This document shows, piece after piece, positions 1 to 10,709 of a stretch of DNA of 64,000 bases. How positions within the stretch are numbered: position 1 is the stretch's first letter; each line of letters begins with the position of its first letter. Source of the stretch: Brachypodium distachyon (lineage: Eukaryota; Streptophyta; Magnoliopsida; Poales; Poaceae); the NCBI RefSeq assembly GCF_000005505.3, contig NC_016131.3:34649001-34713000 (forward strand), read 5' to 3'. The translations under genes were made by a program, and so were the position numbers. The notes below the pieces were generated by a model, which was given only the letters and a program-made list of their open reading frames with translations, did no database searches and had not been told where the DNA came from.

Positions 1-37
1 CGCCCCGTTGTCCCCTCCATGCCAACGCCACCCATGA

Positions 38-703
38 CGCGCAGGATGGTCGCATTCTGCAAGGCATCAAGCAGAGGGCGACGAGCCAGGCTTCCAGGAG
101 CCTCGCGGCGTCGCCTGCATCTATGGGGGAGCTTACGCCCTCGCATCCCATAGCGCAGTGAAGCGCCTCACCCGGAAGGTGTGTGCGCTGTTGCCGGACA
201 TGGAGCTGCAGCAGCCGCTGAAGTGGCCGCACGTGCCGATCACTTTCAGCCCCGACGATCACCCAGCCCAGCACTTGGGGTCAGGGGTTTTGCCCTTTGT
301 GGTCTCACCGATCATCAACAACATGACGGTGACCAAGGTGCTGGTGGACAACGGAGCGGGGTTAAACCTCCTGTCCGCCAGGTTGGTGGAGAAGCTCCAG
401 CTGCCGCTGGAGCAGATGAAGCCCACCGACCCGTTCCGGGGGGTGAACCCCGGGATCGTGCGCCCCCTGGGGCGCATCACGCTGCCGGTTACCTTCGGGT
501 CCCGGGAGGCATTTAGAACTGAGCACATCGTGTTTGATGTGGCTCACACCCCGTTGCCGTACAACGGGATCCTTGGTCGGCCAGCGCTGATCAAGTTCAT
601 GGCGGTAACCCATTGTGCCTACGGCATGATGAAGATGCCGTCCACTTACGGAGTCCTCTCCATCAAGTGCGATCTCAAGGACGCGGCTAGGTGTGTTGGT
701 TAG
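38..703 (+). pseudogene. gag end plus aspartic protease of element A
   Basis: An open frame runs from 38 to the TAG/stop at 701-703. It holds a retroviral-type aspartic protease, which would cut the Gag-Pol polyprotein. The flap and core are recognisable: LVDNGAGLNLLS, then PLGRITLPVTFG, then YNGILGRPALIKF. The active site reads D-N-G, where Tat elements normally show D-G-G or D-S-G, so catalysis is doubtful. There is no start codon because the frame should be entered from gag. The frame is closed by a stop that separates it from the linker to reverse transcriptase. Confidence 0.85.
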
Positions 704-1840
704 GTCGTCAGGGCCGCCGCCGTAGCCGATTTCGGTGACGAAGGCGTCGCCGGAAGCGAAGGCTCGCTACCGGGCGACTGCCCCGCAGTGAAGAAGGCTC
801 GTGTTACCCCGCAGCAGCTTGCCGGGGGAAGCAGAAGCTCGAGCTCGCGCCCCGGCAAGGGCCAGAAGCTCAAGCAGGAGGCCGTGAAGGTGAAGAAGGT
901 GCCCCTCCTGGCCGGCAACGAGGAGCGCACCGTCACCATCGGTGCGAACCTCGATGCCAAATAGGAAAGCGCCCTCATCACTTTCCTCCGGGAGAACGCC
1001 GACGTGTTCGCTTGGGAACCGTCGGATCTTCCCGAAGTCCCTAGGAAGGTGATTGAGCATCGACTTGCGGTGCGTCCAGACGCCCGCCCCGTCAAGCAGA
1101 AGATCCGCCAGCAAGCACAGGAGCGCAAAGACTTCATCAAGCAAGAAGTGGACAAGCTGAAGGCTGCGGGGGCTATCAGGAAAGTACTGTACACCACTTG
1201 GTTAGCAAATCCAGCTGTAGTGCCCAAGGGGGAGAATAAATTACGCATGTGTGTAGACTTTACTGATCTTAATCGTGCATGTCCAAAAGACCCTTTCCCT
1301 GTATCTCGCATTGATCAAATAGTAGATTCCACTGCCAGTTGCGATTTGTTGTGCTTTTTGGATGCTTTTTCTGGATACCATCAGATCAAGATGGCAGTCC
1401 AGGACGAGGAAAAAACGGCGTTCATCACGCCGGTTGGCTGCTACTGCTACACGTGCATGCCTTTCGGGTTGAAGAACGCGGGCTCAACATTCTAGCGTGC
1501 ATTGCGCGAGTGTTTGGGACCCCAGCTAGGCCGAAACGTTGAGGCCTACATGGATGATATCATCATCAAGTCAAAGCGCGAGGACTCTCTTATTGATGAC
1601 TTGCGGGAGACGTTTGATAATCTCCGCAGGATTAAGCTCATGTTGAACCCTGAGAAATGCATTTTTGGTGTAGACTCGGGGCAGCTTCTGGGCGTTTTGG
1701 TTTTCACACAGGGTGATTCAGGCCAACCCAAAGAAGATAGAAGCTATCGAGAAGATGGAGGCTCCCCACAGGGTGAAGGACGTCCAGCGCCTCAACGGCT
1801 CTGTAGCCGCGCCGGGGCGTTTCATTTCAAGGCGGGGTGA
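704..1840 (+). pseudogene. reverse transcriptase of element A (broken)
   Basis: This encodes the reverse transcriptase that copies the element RNA. Motifs run in order: LRMCVDFTDLN, DAFSGYHQI, MPFGLKNAGSTF and the catalytic YMDDI near 1549. TAG stops at 962-964 and 1493-1495 interrupt one continuous frame; both sit where family members would be expected to have CAG (AKQESALI and STFQRALRE), so C-to-T changes are likely. After GQLLG near 1690 a one-base indel shifts the frame, and the thumb region continues out of frame to 1840. All catalytic aspartates are present, so the damage is recent relative to full decay. Confidence 0.9.
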
Positions 1841-2900
1841 ACGCGCCTTCCTTTCTTCAAGGTAATGAGGAAGAAGGGCCCAATTGATTGGACCCCCGAG
1901 GCTGAGGCGGCGTTCCTGGACCTGAAGCGGTACCTGAAGTCACTGCAGACCCTCGTCGCCCCCAAGCTGGGCGAGCTGCTGCTGCTCTACCTAGCGGCGA
2001 CTGACCAAGTGGTCAGCTTGGTGCTTGTTGCCGAGAGAGAAGAAGATCTCCCGGGGGCTGAGCTTACGGGGCCGAGGGCTGAGTCAGCCCCGGCAACCGC
2101 CTCGGGCCCGGGAACCGCCCTCGAGCCGGCGGCGTCGACATCACGCAAGCGGCTCGTGCAGCACCCTGTGTACTTCGTCAGCACGATGCTGCGCGACGCC
2201 CACGTGCGGTACCCGCAAGTACAGAAGCTCTTGCTGGGGATTCTGCATGCATCACGCAAGCTGCGCCATTACTTCCAGGCGCACCGCATCACGATGGTGT
2301 CCGGGTTCTGCCTCGAGCGGGCCCTCACCAACCGTGAAGCCACCGGGAGGGTGGCCGAGTGGAGGATGGAGTTGTCCGAGTTTAATCTGCACTTTACGAA
2401 TACCAAGAGTATTAAGAGTGCCGCTCTGGCAGATTTCGTTGCAGAGTGGACCTCGACGGGCAGAGAAGAGGAGCCGGAGACCAGCCTGCTCAGCAAGCTG
2501 GACAAAGGCCACTGGATCATGTACTTCGACGGCGCGTTCAGCCTGCAGGGGGCTGGCGCCGGAGTCATCATCGAGTCACCCACGGGCGACCAGTTGAAAT
2601 TCGCTATCCAACTCGATTTCCCCAACTCCACCAACAACACGGCTGAGTACGAGGGGTTGCTCGCCGAGTTGCAGGCGGCGATCGCCCTCGAGATCAAGCG
2701 CCTGGTTGTTTGTGGGGATTCCCAACCTGTGATCAACCAGGTTAACAAGGACTACGACTGCCCGCAGATGGCAGCGTACGTGGATGAAGTCCGCAAGCTA
2801 GAATGCAAGTTCAAGGGTTTGCGATTCGAGCCCATCAAGCGCAAGGACAACTTCGTGGCTGATCCAAGTGGGCAGCAGAGCGCCGGAAAGTCCCGACAGG
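1841..2900 (+). pseudogene. RT connection and RNase H domain of element A
   Basis: Two halves are visible. The first (about 1865-2430) is the RT connection or tethering region with APKLGELLLLYLAATDQ and HYFQAHRITMV. The second (about 2505-2880) is RNase H, which removes RNA from the RNA:DNA hybrid: MYFDGAFSLQGAGAGV, NNTAEYEGLLAEL and CGDSQPVINQ give the D, E and D of the active site, and NFVAD gives the last D. Just after NFVAD a deletion or frameshift scrambles the linker to integrase. A low-complexity Ala/Pro/Glu insertion near 2040-2140 lies inside the connection region. Confidence 0.88.
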
Positions 2901-2901
2901 A

Positions 2902-4281
2902 GTGTTCTGGCACAGGCAGACTGTGCCTTCAGTCACTCCCAAGCCGGCTGTCAGGGAAGCCCTCCCGGCAACCGAAGGAAACCCCGCAACAGCGGGGGTC
3001 CATGCCGCCGATGTGGCGGCATGCATGAGTAGGGAAACCCCTCCTTGGGCGGTGAACATCGCCCGCTACCTCAAGGGGGAGGCCCTCCCTGAAGACGACG
3101 TTGCCGCGGAGCGCGTAGCCCAGCAAGCCAAGATGTACGCTCTGCTAGACAGAGATCTCTACCGGAGGCGTGCATATGGAGTAAAGCTCCTCTGCGTGCC
3201 CCAAGACGAAGGGCGCGCACTTCTGGAAGACATACACCGAGGTACATGCTCGCACCATGTGGCCTCCCGTGCTCTCGCCGGCAAGGCTTTTCGGCACGGC
3301 TTCTACTGGTCTACAGCGCTAGCCGATGCTGAGCAACTAGTCAAGACGTGCGAGGCGTGCCAGTTCCATGCAAAGAAGAGTAATCAGCCGGCACAAGCCC
3401 TGCAAGTCATTCCATCCTCCTGGTCGTTCGCGGTCTGGGGGCTGGACATCGTCGACAAGTTGCCGAGAGTGGTTGGCGGCTACGAGTATTTACTCGTGGC
3501 CATCGACAAGTTCTCAAAGTGGGTAGAAGTGGAACTAGTGCGGAAGGTGACCGCTCAGGCAGCCATCAAATTCTTCAAGAGCATTGTGTGCCGGTTTGGT
3601 GTGCCTAACGGCATCATCACCGATAATGGCACACAATTTACGAGCGCCGTGTTCCAAGCCTACTGCGTGGGCATGGGCACCAAGATCCACTTCGCCTCTG
3701 TTGCTCACCTGAGGAGCAACGGACAGGCGGAGCGAGCCAACGCAGAGGTGCTGCGGGGGCTCAAGACGAGAACCTTTGACAAGCTCAAAGGCCACGGGAA
3801 GCACCGAGTCGAATAACTCCAGCCCGTGCTGTGGTCGATCAGGACCACACGTAGTCGGGCAACGGGTGAAACTCCTTTCGCCCTTATCTACGGGGCAGAA
3901 GCGGTGCTGCCCCTCGAGCTCAAGCATGGATCCCCTCGAGTACACGCGTACGGCAAGCATAGCCAATACGAGCAGAGGGTTGACGATCTTAACTTCATCG
4001 AAGAACTTCGATGCCGGGCTGCTGTACGAGCTACACGCTATCAGCAGGGGCTCCGCCATTATCATGACAGACGGGTCTGTACCCAGGAGCTCGAGGTCGG
4101 AGACCTTGTCCTGCACCGGATACAAGGAACGAAGGCCGGGAACATGTTGGTTCTGAAATGGGAGGGCCCCTTCCGGGTAGTGCAGGTGACCAGGCCGGGG
4201 GCTGTCTGGCTGGAAACCGAAGGAGGCTTATCGGTGCAAAACAACTGGAATCTTGAGCACTTGCACAAGTTCTACCCGTGA
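2902..4281 (+). pseudogene. integrase of element A (one internal stop)
   Basis: Integrase inserts the cDNA into the genome. The HHCC zinc domain is visible as HRGTCSHH followed by CEACQFH (about 3235-3370). The catalytic core has GLDIVDKLP (first D), ITDNGTQFT (second D) and GQAERANAEV (E), a normal DD35E set. A TAA at 3814-3816 interrupts VEELQPVLW; the related copy on the - strand near 47890-47990 reads GAA there. The C-terminal part runs on in the same frame to 4281 with LIYGAEAVLPLELK and a chromodomain-free end typical of Tat elements (VGDLVLHRIQGTKAG, GPFRVVQV). Confidence 0.9.
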
Positions 4282-5702
4282 AGCGGCGGAGCCTGACCCA
4301 CGGGTGATGCTGCTGCAGCATTCCTCTCGAACTAGTGTAGCCGGGCAACCCCCGACTGTAATCCTCTAGTTTCTGTGAATAAACATAAGTGTTTTCCTCT
4401 GAATTTCAAGTTGATTCGTTTATTGCGTGTTTTTTCTTCTGTCTCCTGCTCTAGGTGCACAGAAGTCTCTTTCCATCCTTGGCTGTGAGCAGGGGGCTGC
4501 CGGAGCCACGAAAACAAAAATCCCGTTGCCGGATCACTCCGGCACGGGATCGTGCCGTTGCCGGTTCCCTGCAACGCGCACCACGCAGCAGCTGTGTCTT
4601 GGGAGTAGGAGAGTGCTCACACCCAAGTTTGGTATCGACCCTTCTGTGCCCGGGGACTGGGAGGCAGGAGGGCTATCTGTGCTGTACCTTTTTTCGTGCA
4701 TCTCGAAATTTTTTGCAGCATGTCTGGCTTGGTAAGGATCTGACGTGCAGGATAAGGTTAGGGGTCAGACACACTGTGATACTCGTGGAGTGCTCACGGG
4801 CTGTGTCTTCTAGCGGGCAGCCACTGGTGCATGGCGACCGCATCAAGGTTCTTACCGCAGGAGGGCGTTGCCACGGGTGCCGTGGAGGCTCGGCGCGCGC
4901 GGTGGCAGGATTCTTCGCCGTGCTAACAAAAGGGCATGGTGGCCACGGAGCAACTCAGGGCAAAGCTAAGGAGATGGCTACAAAGGCGAGGGAGGCCTCA
5001 GAGACACGGTGGTGGTGCATGCAATCCGTGCTTAGTGCCGATGGGTGCACTGCCGCCGTGCCCTTGCCGCATCCCTCCAGCAGGCGGTTCCAAGGCGAGG
5101 GTTGCCACAGAGACGCTGTGGGGGTGCATGCCATTAGTGCTCAGCGCCGATGGGTGCATGGCCACAGCGTCCTTGCCGCGCCCCTCCAGCAGGCGTTCCA
5201 AGTGCAGAACTGATACGTTCAACATGAGAACAGACAGCTAAGGCCATTATCGTAGGCGCCTAGCTTTCTAATACTCAACGTTGCCTCGTTGGTGTGGGTC
5301 GGGTCTGGCGTGTGGCTGGAGTGTTAGAAGGACGTTTGCGGGGGGAGTGCGCTCCTCATGTGGCTTGCGGGTCCGTCCCGTAGGTGCGTGCTTGGGAGTA
5401 GCTAACCTGCAAGCGGGGTGGCTCGCCGCTGCTACTTGGCCCCAGGTTGGCACCGCGGGTCCGTCCCGGGTCCCTGGTCTGGTTAAGTGGGTAGCGTGCG
5501 AGTCCCCGGCAACACAAAGTGCGACACACGAGGGTTGGAGGATCCACCCCGCGAGTCAATTCCAGGAGCAAGTACCGAGTAGAACCAGAAAACGAAATTT
5601 CTAGAAGTAGCAAATGATTACATGGACTAATAGAACCATAATTGTTCAACGGCGCTAAGCGCCACTTGCAGGAAGCAAAATGAATACAAAGCTTGCAGGG
5701 GA
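4282..5702 (+). other. 3' UTR of element A between pol and the antisense gene
   Basis: This stretch has no supported coding frame. It sits between pol and the converging antisense gene. Parts recur in the same relative position in the other family copies: the block near 4440-4500 matches 47290-47340 in reverse, and 5278-5614 matches the tandem pair at 52084-52757. It also holds the two-unit minisatellite at 4983-5199. Any polyadenylation site shared by the two converging transcripts would be here. Confidence 0.7.
4983..5199 (+). repeat. Two-unit tandem repeat, period 109 bp
   Basis: Unit 1 starts AAGGCGAGGGAGGCC at 4983 and unit 2 starts AAGGCGAGGGTTGCC at 5092. Both run through GTGCATGC, GCCGATGGGTGCA and CCCTCCAGCAGGCG to end near GTTCC. 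Tandem repeats in the 3' UTR are a known habit of plant Tat-lineage elements and can seed satellites. Confidence 0.85.
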
Positions 5703-8700
5703 CTAAGACGGCTGGTTGCCGGGGGCTTCCGCTGGGGGCTCCGGCTTCCTCTGCATCCGCTCCACCACTTCTTCGACGAACCTGCTTACCGCCCTGGTGT
5801 GGGAGGGGCCGTCTTCGTTGTCCGACCACGCGTCCAGCAGCATCCCGAAGGGGAAGTCGGGGTGGTGGTAGTGCACCCGGGTGAGGATCGTCTCGGCGAT
5901 CTCCCTAGCGCACGACGCTATCTCCCCGTCGAAGAACTTGGAGATCCACACGTCTAGCGCCCCGAGCTTCCCCACCATGTCGGAGAAGAACGGAATCAGG
6001 GTGCTGACGTCCGTACCGTCCACCTTCGTGGCTTGCAGCTCATACCTCGGTAGCAGCTCGTGTACGGCCTGTGCGATCTCATGCAGCCTCTCGGTCTCCC
6101 TCCACCGCTGCTCTGCCAACTTGTCGTGGTTTCCGCGCGCCAACGCCACCACATGCTTGGCCTTGCGGAGTAGATCCGTGATCCGCACGATCTCCTTGGC
6201 CTTGCCCACGTTGTCCTCGCCCATCTTCACGAGCTCACCCCGAGCGGTGGACAATTCGGACTCGAGATGGGCGCTCCTCTCCTTGGCGGAGTTGAGCTCC
6301 TTCTCCTGCCGTGCCAACGCCGCTGTCGCGTCCTCTGTGGCCTTGGCCTGCTCCTCCAGCTTCGTGCGCAGCGCCTGGAGCTAGGAGGAGTAGGTGCTGA
6401 CCAGCTCGCTCTTCTCGTTCAGGCGAGCCTGAGCTGTTGCGAGCACCTTCTCGTGCTCCTTGTTGGCCTTCTCCCGCGCCGCGGCCAGCGAGTCTAGTAC
6501 TTGCTGGTGCTCAGCGCGTTGGGCCTCTAGTTGCCGGTGGAGCTCTGCCTCGGGGACGACTGGCGTTGCGGCCTCGTCCCTGGCCTGCCGAGCCAGGCGG
6601 GTCTCCTCCCTTAGCCGGGAGAGCTCCTGCCGCTCCCTTTCGACTTCCTGCCGCACTTTGCCCAGCTGACCCTTCGCAAGCTCGTGGTGCTCCCTCACCT
6701 TGTTGAACGAGGTGACGAACGCCAATTGCTGCTCCTTGATGGCGTTGAGGAACTGGTGACCCTGATCGTAAATACTTGGGTCCCAGGTGATTGGGTCCCA
6801 AGTCGCCCCGGCAAGAATGCCGAGGTCCGGGCTGGAAGTAGCGGCGGACGAGGACGAGACCCTCGCTGCCATGGTCTGGCCGGGGGGAGCATAATCTCCT
6901 TGCAGGGGAGCCGCCTGCTGCTCCCCAACCACGTCTTCCCCCAGACCCGCGCCAGTGGGTTGCGGGTCTGGTGGGGGGGCCACGCCCCCGGCAGGAGTCA
7001 GCTCCTGCTGAGGGGCTGCGGGGTCCGCGCCTCTGGCCTGCGGGGCCGGGGATGCGCCGTCGAGCCCCACTCATCCACCACCGTTGTATCTGGGGCGGCG
7101 GGGCTTGGCACGGGAGCCTCCTCCGGCTCGTCCCTCAGCTCTGCATCCTCGACGTCAGAGGTGAGGTCGATCACGGTGTCGTCCGCCCCCGTGGTGGGCA
7201 CACAGGGACCCGCGACAAGGGCAGAGTGAGTATCCCAAGCTAAGATGGGGTACCCCATGACGAGTGCAAGGGAGTTCTGGGTGATTACCTTGCGGGGTCG
7301 TCGTGCTTGTGGGGGGAGGCTTGTCCCCCTCTGACCCGGCTTCTGCTGCCGAACTATCCCCAGCAAGCTGGGTCTTGCCTGCAAGCCAAGATAAACACAC
7401 GGTTAAGGATCAGCGTGCAAAAGGAGCGTGTCCAATGGAATCAGGAGAGGGGACCGTACCTGCTACGGGCTCCTCCTCCCCTGGGACCGGGTCGGCGGCG
7501 GGCGTAGTGGCGGCGTCGCTGACCCGCGTACTGGCACTGGCCCGGGGCGCGGCTTCTTACTAGGCGCGGCGGGTGCAGGGTCGGTTCTCCCCGTCTTGCC
7601 GGCTCCGGCGGGAGCGCTGTCCTTGCAAGGTGTCAATGGAGAAACAAAGGAATCAAGCCAAGCTCAAACTCGTAGATAGAAGGGGGAGGATCAGCTTACC
7701 TTGGGGAATTGAGCCTGAGCGAGTAACCTGTGAAGATTCCCCGCTTTGCCGTGCCGCGGACCCTCGTGGAGTTGCCGCCGCCCCAGTTGCCACGGCAACC
7801 GCCGGGGCGCCCGCAGCTGTTGAAGAGGAAGCTGCAGCAGCCGGCGCCCTCGGTCGCCGCACTAGCGGCACGTCGTTCTCGTCATCCGCCTCCGCCTCGG
7901 GGAGGACTGTCCTGGCCCCGGCAACGCCGCCGGCCTCGTCGCCGGAGGACTCGCCGCCGGGCTAGCTGGAATCCGATCCCCCCTCGCTCTCCTCGGCCAC
8001 TTGCTTCCCACGGGCTGCGGGTGGCGGAGGCTTCGGGGCTGGGACCGTGGACCGGACATCAGCCCCCACTCGTTGCAGGGTGGGTAGCTGCCGATGATGT
8101 CGTGGAGGCCCGCGACGCCGGCGTGAAGGGATGGAGCCCCCGGGAGCAGCTCCGCGAATGGAACGTCCTCGCCGGTGATTCCCTTCACCCACTCCTGGAT
8201 CACCTCCGGTGCCACACGCACGCTATCTAGCCGCGTGGAGTCGCCGAGCCCCGTGTACATCCACGCGGGGCGGGACCGCAGCTGCAGCGGCGCGATGCGC
8301 CGGCTGATATAGGTGCGCGCCACATCCAGATCGGTGAGCCCCGCTAGCCACAGGGCCTTGATCTTCCTGATGATGGGAAGGAGCTCCGCGTCCCGGCTGT
8401 AGCGGTCCCGCCAGCTGCCGCTACTCATCGACAGCTCAGTGGGCACGTGAGTGAACTCGTCGGGCTCATCCACGCGAACCCAACACCAGCTCCCGCGCCA
8501 CTCCTTCTCGATCTTCTTCTCGCTCCGCACGATGAACTCCGACTTCATCTTGTCGCGGGCGCGGAACGAGACCCTCGACGACATCGCTCCTGACTGCTCG
8601 ACGCGCGGGTAGAAGTAATGGCGGAACAATGCCACCGATGGCATCACCCCAACAAACCCCTCACACAGAAATTGGAAGACGGTTAGAAGGAAGAGGGAAG

Positions 8701-9061
8701 TGGGGTGGAGCTGTGCGACCTTAAGCTGGTACACCGTCATGAGAGCATGGACGAAGAGGGAGTACGGAGGTACGAACCCAGCAAGGATGAAGCGGCCGAA
8801 CATCCGGAAGTCGTTGTCTTGGTGGTTGCCGCTGGCGGGGAAGAAGAGCGTCTCGCCGTACTCGTTGAACGAGGTGGCGACAACGTGCCGGAGCTTGTCG
8901 ACCCCTTCGCCGTTGTAGCCGGGCTTGAAGAAGGCCCGTGTGGCCCTCATCTCCCGGTTCCTCTGGTCCTTCTCCGACAAGGGCTTCTTGGAGGCTTTCT
9001 CGTCCTTGTCGACCGCAGAGCTTTTGGAACCCTTCCCTCTTTTGGGAGCCGTCGGCGCCAT
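5703..9061 (-). pseudogene. Antisense additional ORF (Transposase_28-like), element A copy
   Basis: This is a gene carried antisense to pol. ATG is at 9059-9061 (MAPTAPKRGKGS) and the stop TAG at 5703-5705 (PGNQPS). The N-terminal ~330 residues hold the conserved block found in Pfam 'putative gypsy type transposon' (Transposase_28): MFGRFILAGFVPPYSLFVHA, QLHPTSLFLLTVFQFLCEGF, MPSVALFRHYFYPR and PAWMYTGLGD. An acidic, Ser/Pro-rich middle follows with TVIDLTSDVEDAE (about 7170-7190). The C-terminal half (6381-7070, 5703-6317) is heptad-like coiled coil ending in a conserved FFSDMVGKLGALDVWI block. Likely introns are 7379-7459 and 7622-7699. One stop at about 6381 breaks the last exon, so this copy is probably dead. 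Function is unknown; no transposase activity should be assumed from the family name. Confidence 0.8.
7379..7459 (-). other. Predicted 81-bp intron in the antisense gene
   Basis: Read on the - strand, the donor is GCAG|GTACGG and the acceptor is TTGGCTTGCAG|GCAAG. Both fit plant GT-AG consensus, and removing the stretch joins two frames that are otherwise closed. A second candidate (7622-7699, donor CCAAG|GTAAGC, acceptor TTGCAAG) is weaker at its 3' end. Confidence 0.6.
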
Positions 9062-9164
9062 GAAGAATGTGGGCGGTGGTTAGCAGGATTCAGGGGCGCA
9101 AGGAGGAATGGGGGCGAAGAAGAGGGACTGGGGGGCTAAGTGTTTGCTCCTCAGCGCAGCGGTG

Positions 9165-9176
9165 GGGTTTTATAGC
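9165..9176 (-). promoter_or_regulatory. TATA box of the antisense gene
   Basis: On the - strand the sequence GTGCTATAAAACC lies about 105 bp upstream of the antisense ATG, a normal distance for a plant TATA box. It is upstream of the LTR (which starts at 9467), so the antisense gene appears to have its own promoter inside the element. The copy at 56474 has a weaker CATAAAG at the equivalent place (about 56578). Confidence 0.5.
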
Positions 9177-9706
9177 ACCCCAGCGCTGAGCAACGGTCGC
9201 ATCCGCACCCTACAGGTGCTGGGGATAACTACGCTTAAAGAAGGGGAATGCGGAACGTGGCCTTAACCACCCGCGTTTAAGGGGAGGTTAGGGCGGAAAT
9301 CTCGCCCCCACAACTCTGCCCGTAACGGCGGAGTCCTTGGACTAACGCATAAACGGGAACCTGAAACGACTCGGGACCCACGCGTCGGATAAGGGCGTAG
9401 CCCGGCAACCGACCAAGGGTGAGTTCGCCCGGGAGCAGGCGTTGCCGGCCCACGCCCAGGGGCTACTGTCGCACCAGTGGCATCCGGGGTACCACCGTTG
9501 CCTCATTTGCCCCCGGCGAGGGCAGCACCCTGGGCAGCACCGCCCGAGCTGCCCGGGAAGTCATCGGCCCGGCAGGACTAGCCGGGCTACGGGGGTCTCC
9601 CATAAGGCAACAAGAGAATCTCCGTCAGGGCGCCCCCCGAGAAGGTCACTTGCCGAGAGAGCGCTCCCTGGCGCAGGCACTTCCACAGGGTCGGTACCCA
9701 GCTGGC

Positions 9707-10104
9707 AGCGCACTGACGCCACATGGCCGCCTGGCAGGCTCTCCGCGAGCAGGGTTGGTCAGGGCGTGGAGTATGTCACAAGCAATCATTAAATGCTCCG
9801 ACAGGAGGGTGATTCCCTGTCAAGTTAGCCCACGGTGAGTGGCTCTCATTAAATCCAAGGCACATACCGTCCCAGGTACAGTGCTTTGTGCCATGCATGC
9901 ACGCCAGCGCACTGACGCCACATGGCCGCCTGGCAGGCTCCCCGCGAGCAGGGCTGGTCAGGGCGTGGAGTATGTCACAAGCAATCATTAAATGCTCTGA
10001 CAGGAGGGTGGTTCCCTGTCAAGTCAGCCCACAGTGAGTGGCTCTCGGTGAATCCAAGGCACGTACCACCCCCGGTACAGTGCTTTGTGCCATGCATGCA
10101 CGCC
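9707..10104 (+). repeat. 199-bp tandem duplication inside LTR U3
   Basis: Unit 1 is 9707-9905 and unit 2 is 9906-10104. Both start AGCGCACTGACGCCACATGG and contain GTATGTCACAAGCAATCATT and CAGTGCTTTGTGCCATGCAT. The units differ at only a handful of positions by eye, so the duplication is younger than much of the decay in pol. Confidence 0.93.
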
Positions 10105-10186
10105 AGCGCAGCGAGGGGAAGCTGCCTAGGGTCTTTGCTCAACACTTATCCTTCATGCACCGAGACACCTGTGGTATCCCGTTGAG

Positions 10187-10193
10187 TATAAAA
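10187..10193 (+). promoter_or_regulatory. LTR TATA box (TATAAAA)
   Basis: GAGTATAAAAGGAGGAC is conserved with 57431-57437 in the other LTR of this family and in reverse near 43490 and 48715. It marks the U3/R promoter of the LTR. Confidence 0.7.
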
Positions 10194-10596
10194 GGAGGAC
10201 CAACGCCAACAGTCAAGGGGTTGGATTCTTTCTAGTTTTAGCTCAGAAATAGCAAGTAGCTACTTAGCAGAAAAGGGGAGAGCACCCGGGGACTCCCCCG
10301 GCAATCTGTAAAGCACCTGTTCATTGCTAATACAAACTTAGAAGCAGGACGTAGGGTTTTACACCTCAAGGTGGCCCGAACCTGGGTAAACGGACTTGTG
10401 CCTCTTTGCGCTTGACATTGGCCTCGCCAGAGCGATCCCCAACGCCCACTGCCGAATCTAAAAGGAGGTGCCTAGCATCCCCAATGTCTAAGCCCCGGGC
10501 TACGACAGAATTGCAAAAAAAATGAAAGAACCCAGGGTCAAGTAATGCATTGCCTAAAACTGCAAAAAATTGCACTTTATGCCGAGGTAAAAAATA

Positions 10597-10709
10597 CTCA
10601 CTCCGATCATAAATTGTTGTCGAAATAATACATGTATCTAGACGCTTTTTAAGAGTAGATACATCCATATTTGCGCAAATTTGAGACAAGAATTTAGGAT
10701 CGGAGGGAG
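10597..10709. mobile_element. Stowaway-like MITE (113 bp)
   Basis: The element is flanked by TA on both sides (10595-10596 and 10710-10711). Its ends are CTCACTCCGATC and GATCGGAGGGAG, imperfect inverted repeats of the CTCCCTCCG type. The middle carries ATACATGTATCTAGACGC and its near-complement, so the whole unit can fold into a hairpin. Stowaway MITEs are moved by Tc1/mariner-like transposases. Confidence 0.85.

Larger units (their letters stand above)
1..10507 (+). mobile_element. Ty3/gypsy Tat-type LTR retrotransposon A (5' part outside window)
   Basis: This is the 3' two thirds of a non-chromoviral Ty3/gypsy element. In order it has the gag end and protease, reverse transcriptase, RNase H, integrase, a long 3' UTR, an antisense gene, and a 3' LTR ending at 10507 with CGACA, the inverted partner of the LTR start TGTCG. 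The domain order PR-RT-RH-INT defines Ty3/gypsy, and the extra antisense ORF between pol and the 3' LTR is known from Tat-lineage elements. The 5' LTR and most of gag lie left of the window, so the target duplication cannot be checked; the five bases after the LTR are GAATT. Pol carries several stops and a frameshift, so this copy is not autonomous. Confidence 0.93.
9467..10507 (+). repeat. 3' LTR of element A (1041 bp)
   Basis: The LTR starts TGTCGCACCAGTGG after the purine-rich AGGGGCTAC and ends GGGCTACGACA, giving the TGTCG/CGACA inverted ends also seen at 56875-57860. It has a TATA box at 10187 and an R/U5 region with the family signature CAGGACGTAGGGTTTTACACCT. U3 contains a 199-bp tandem duplication. 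Confidence 0.9.
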
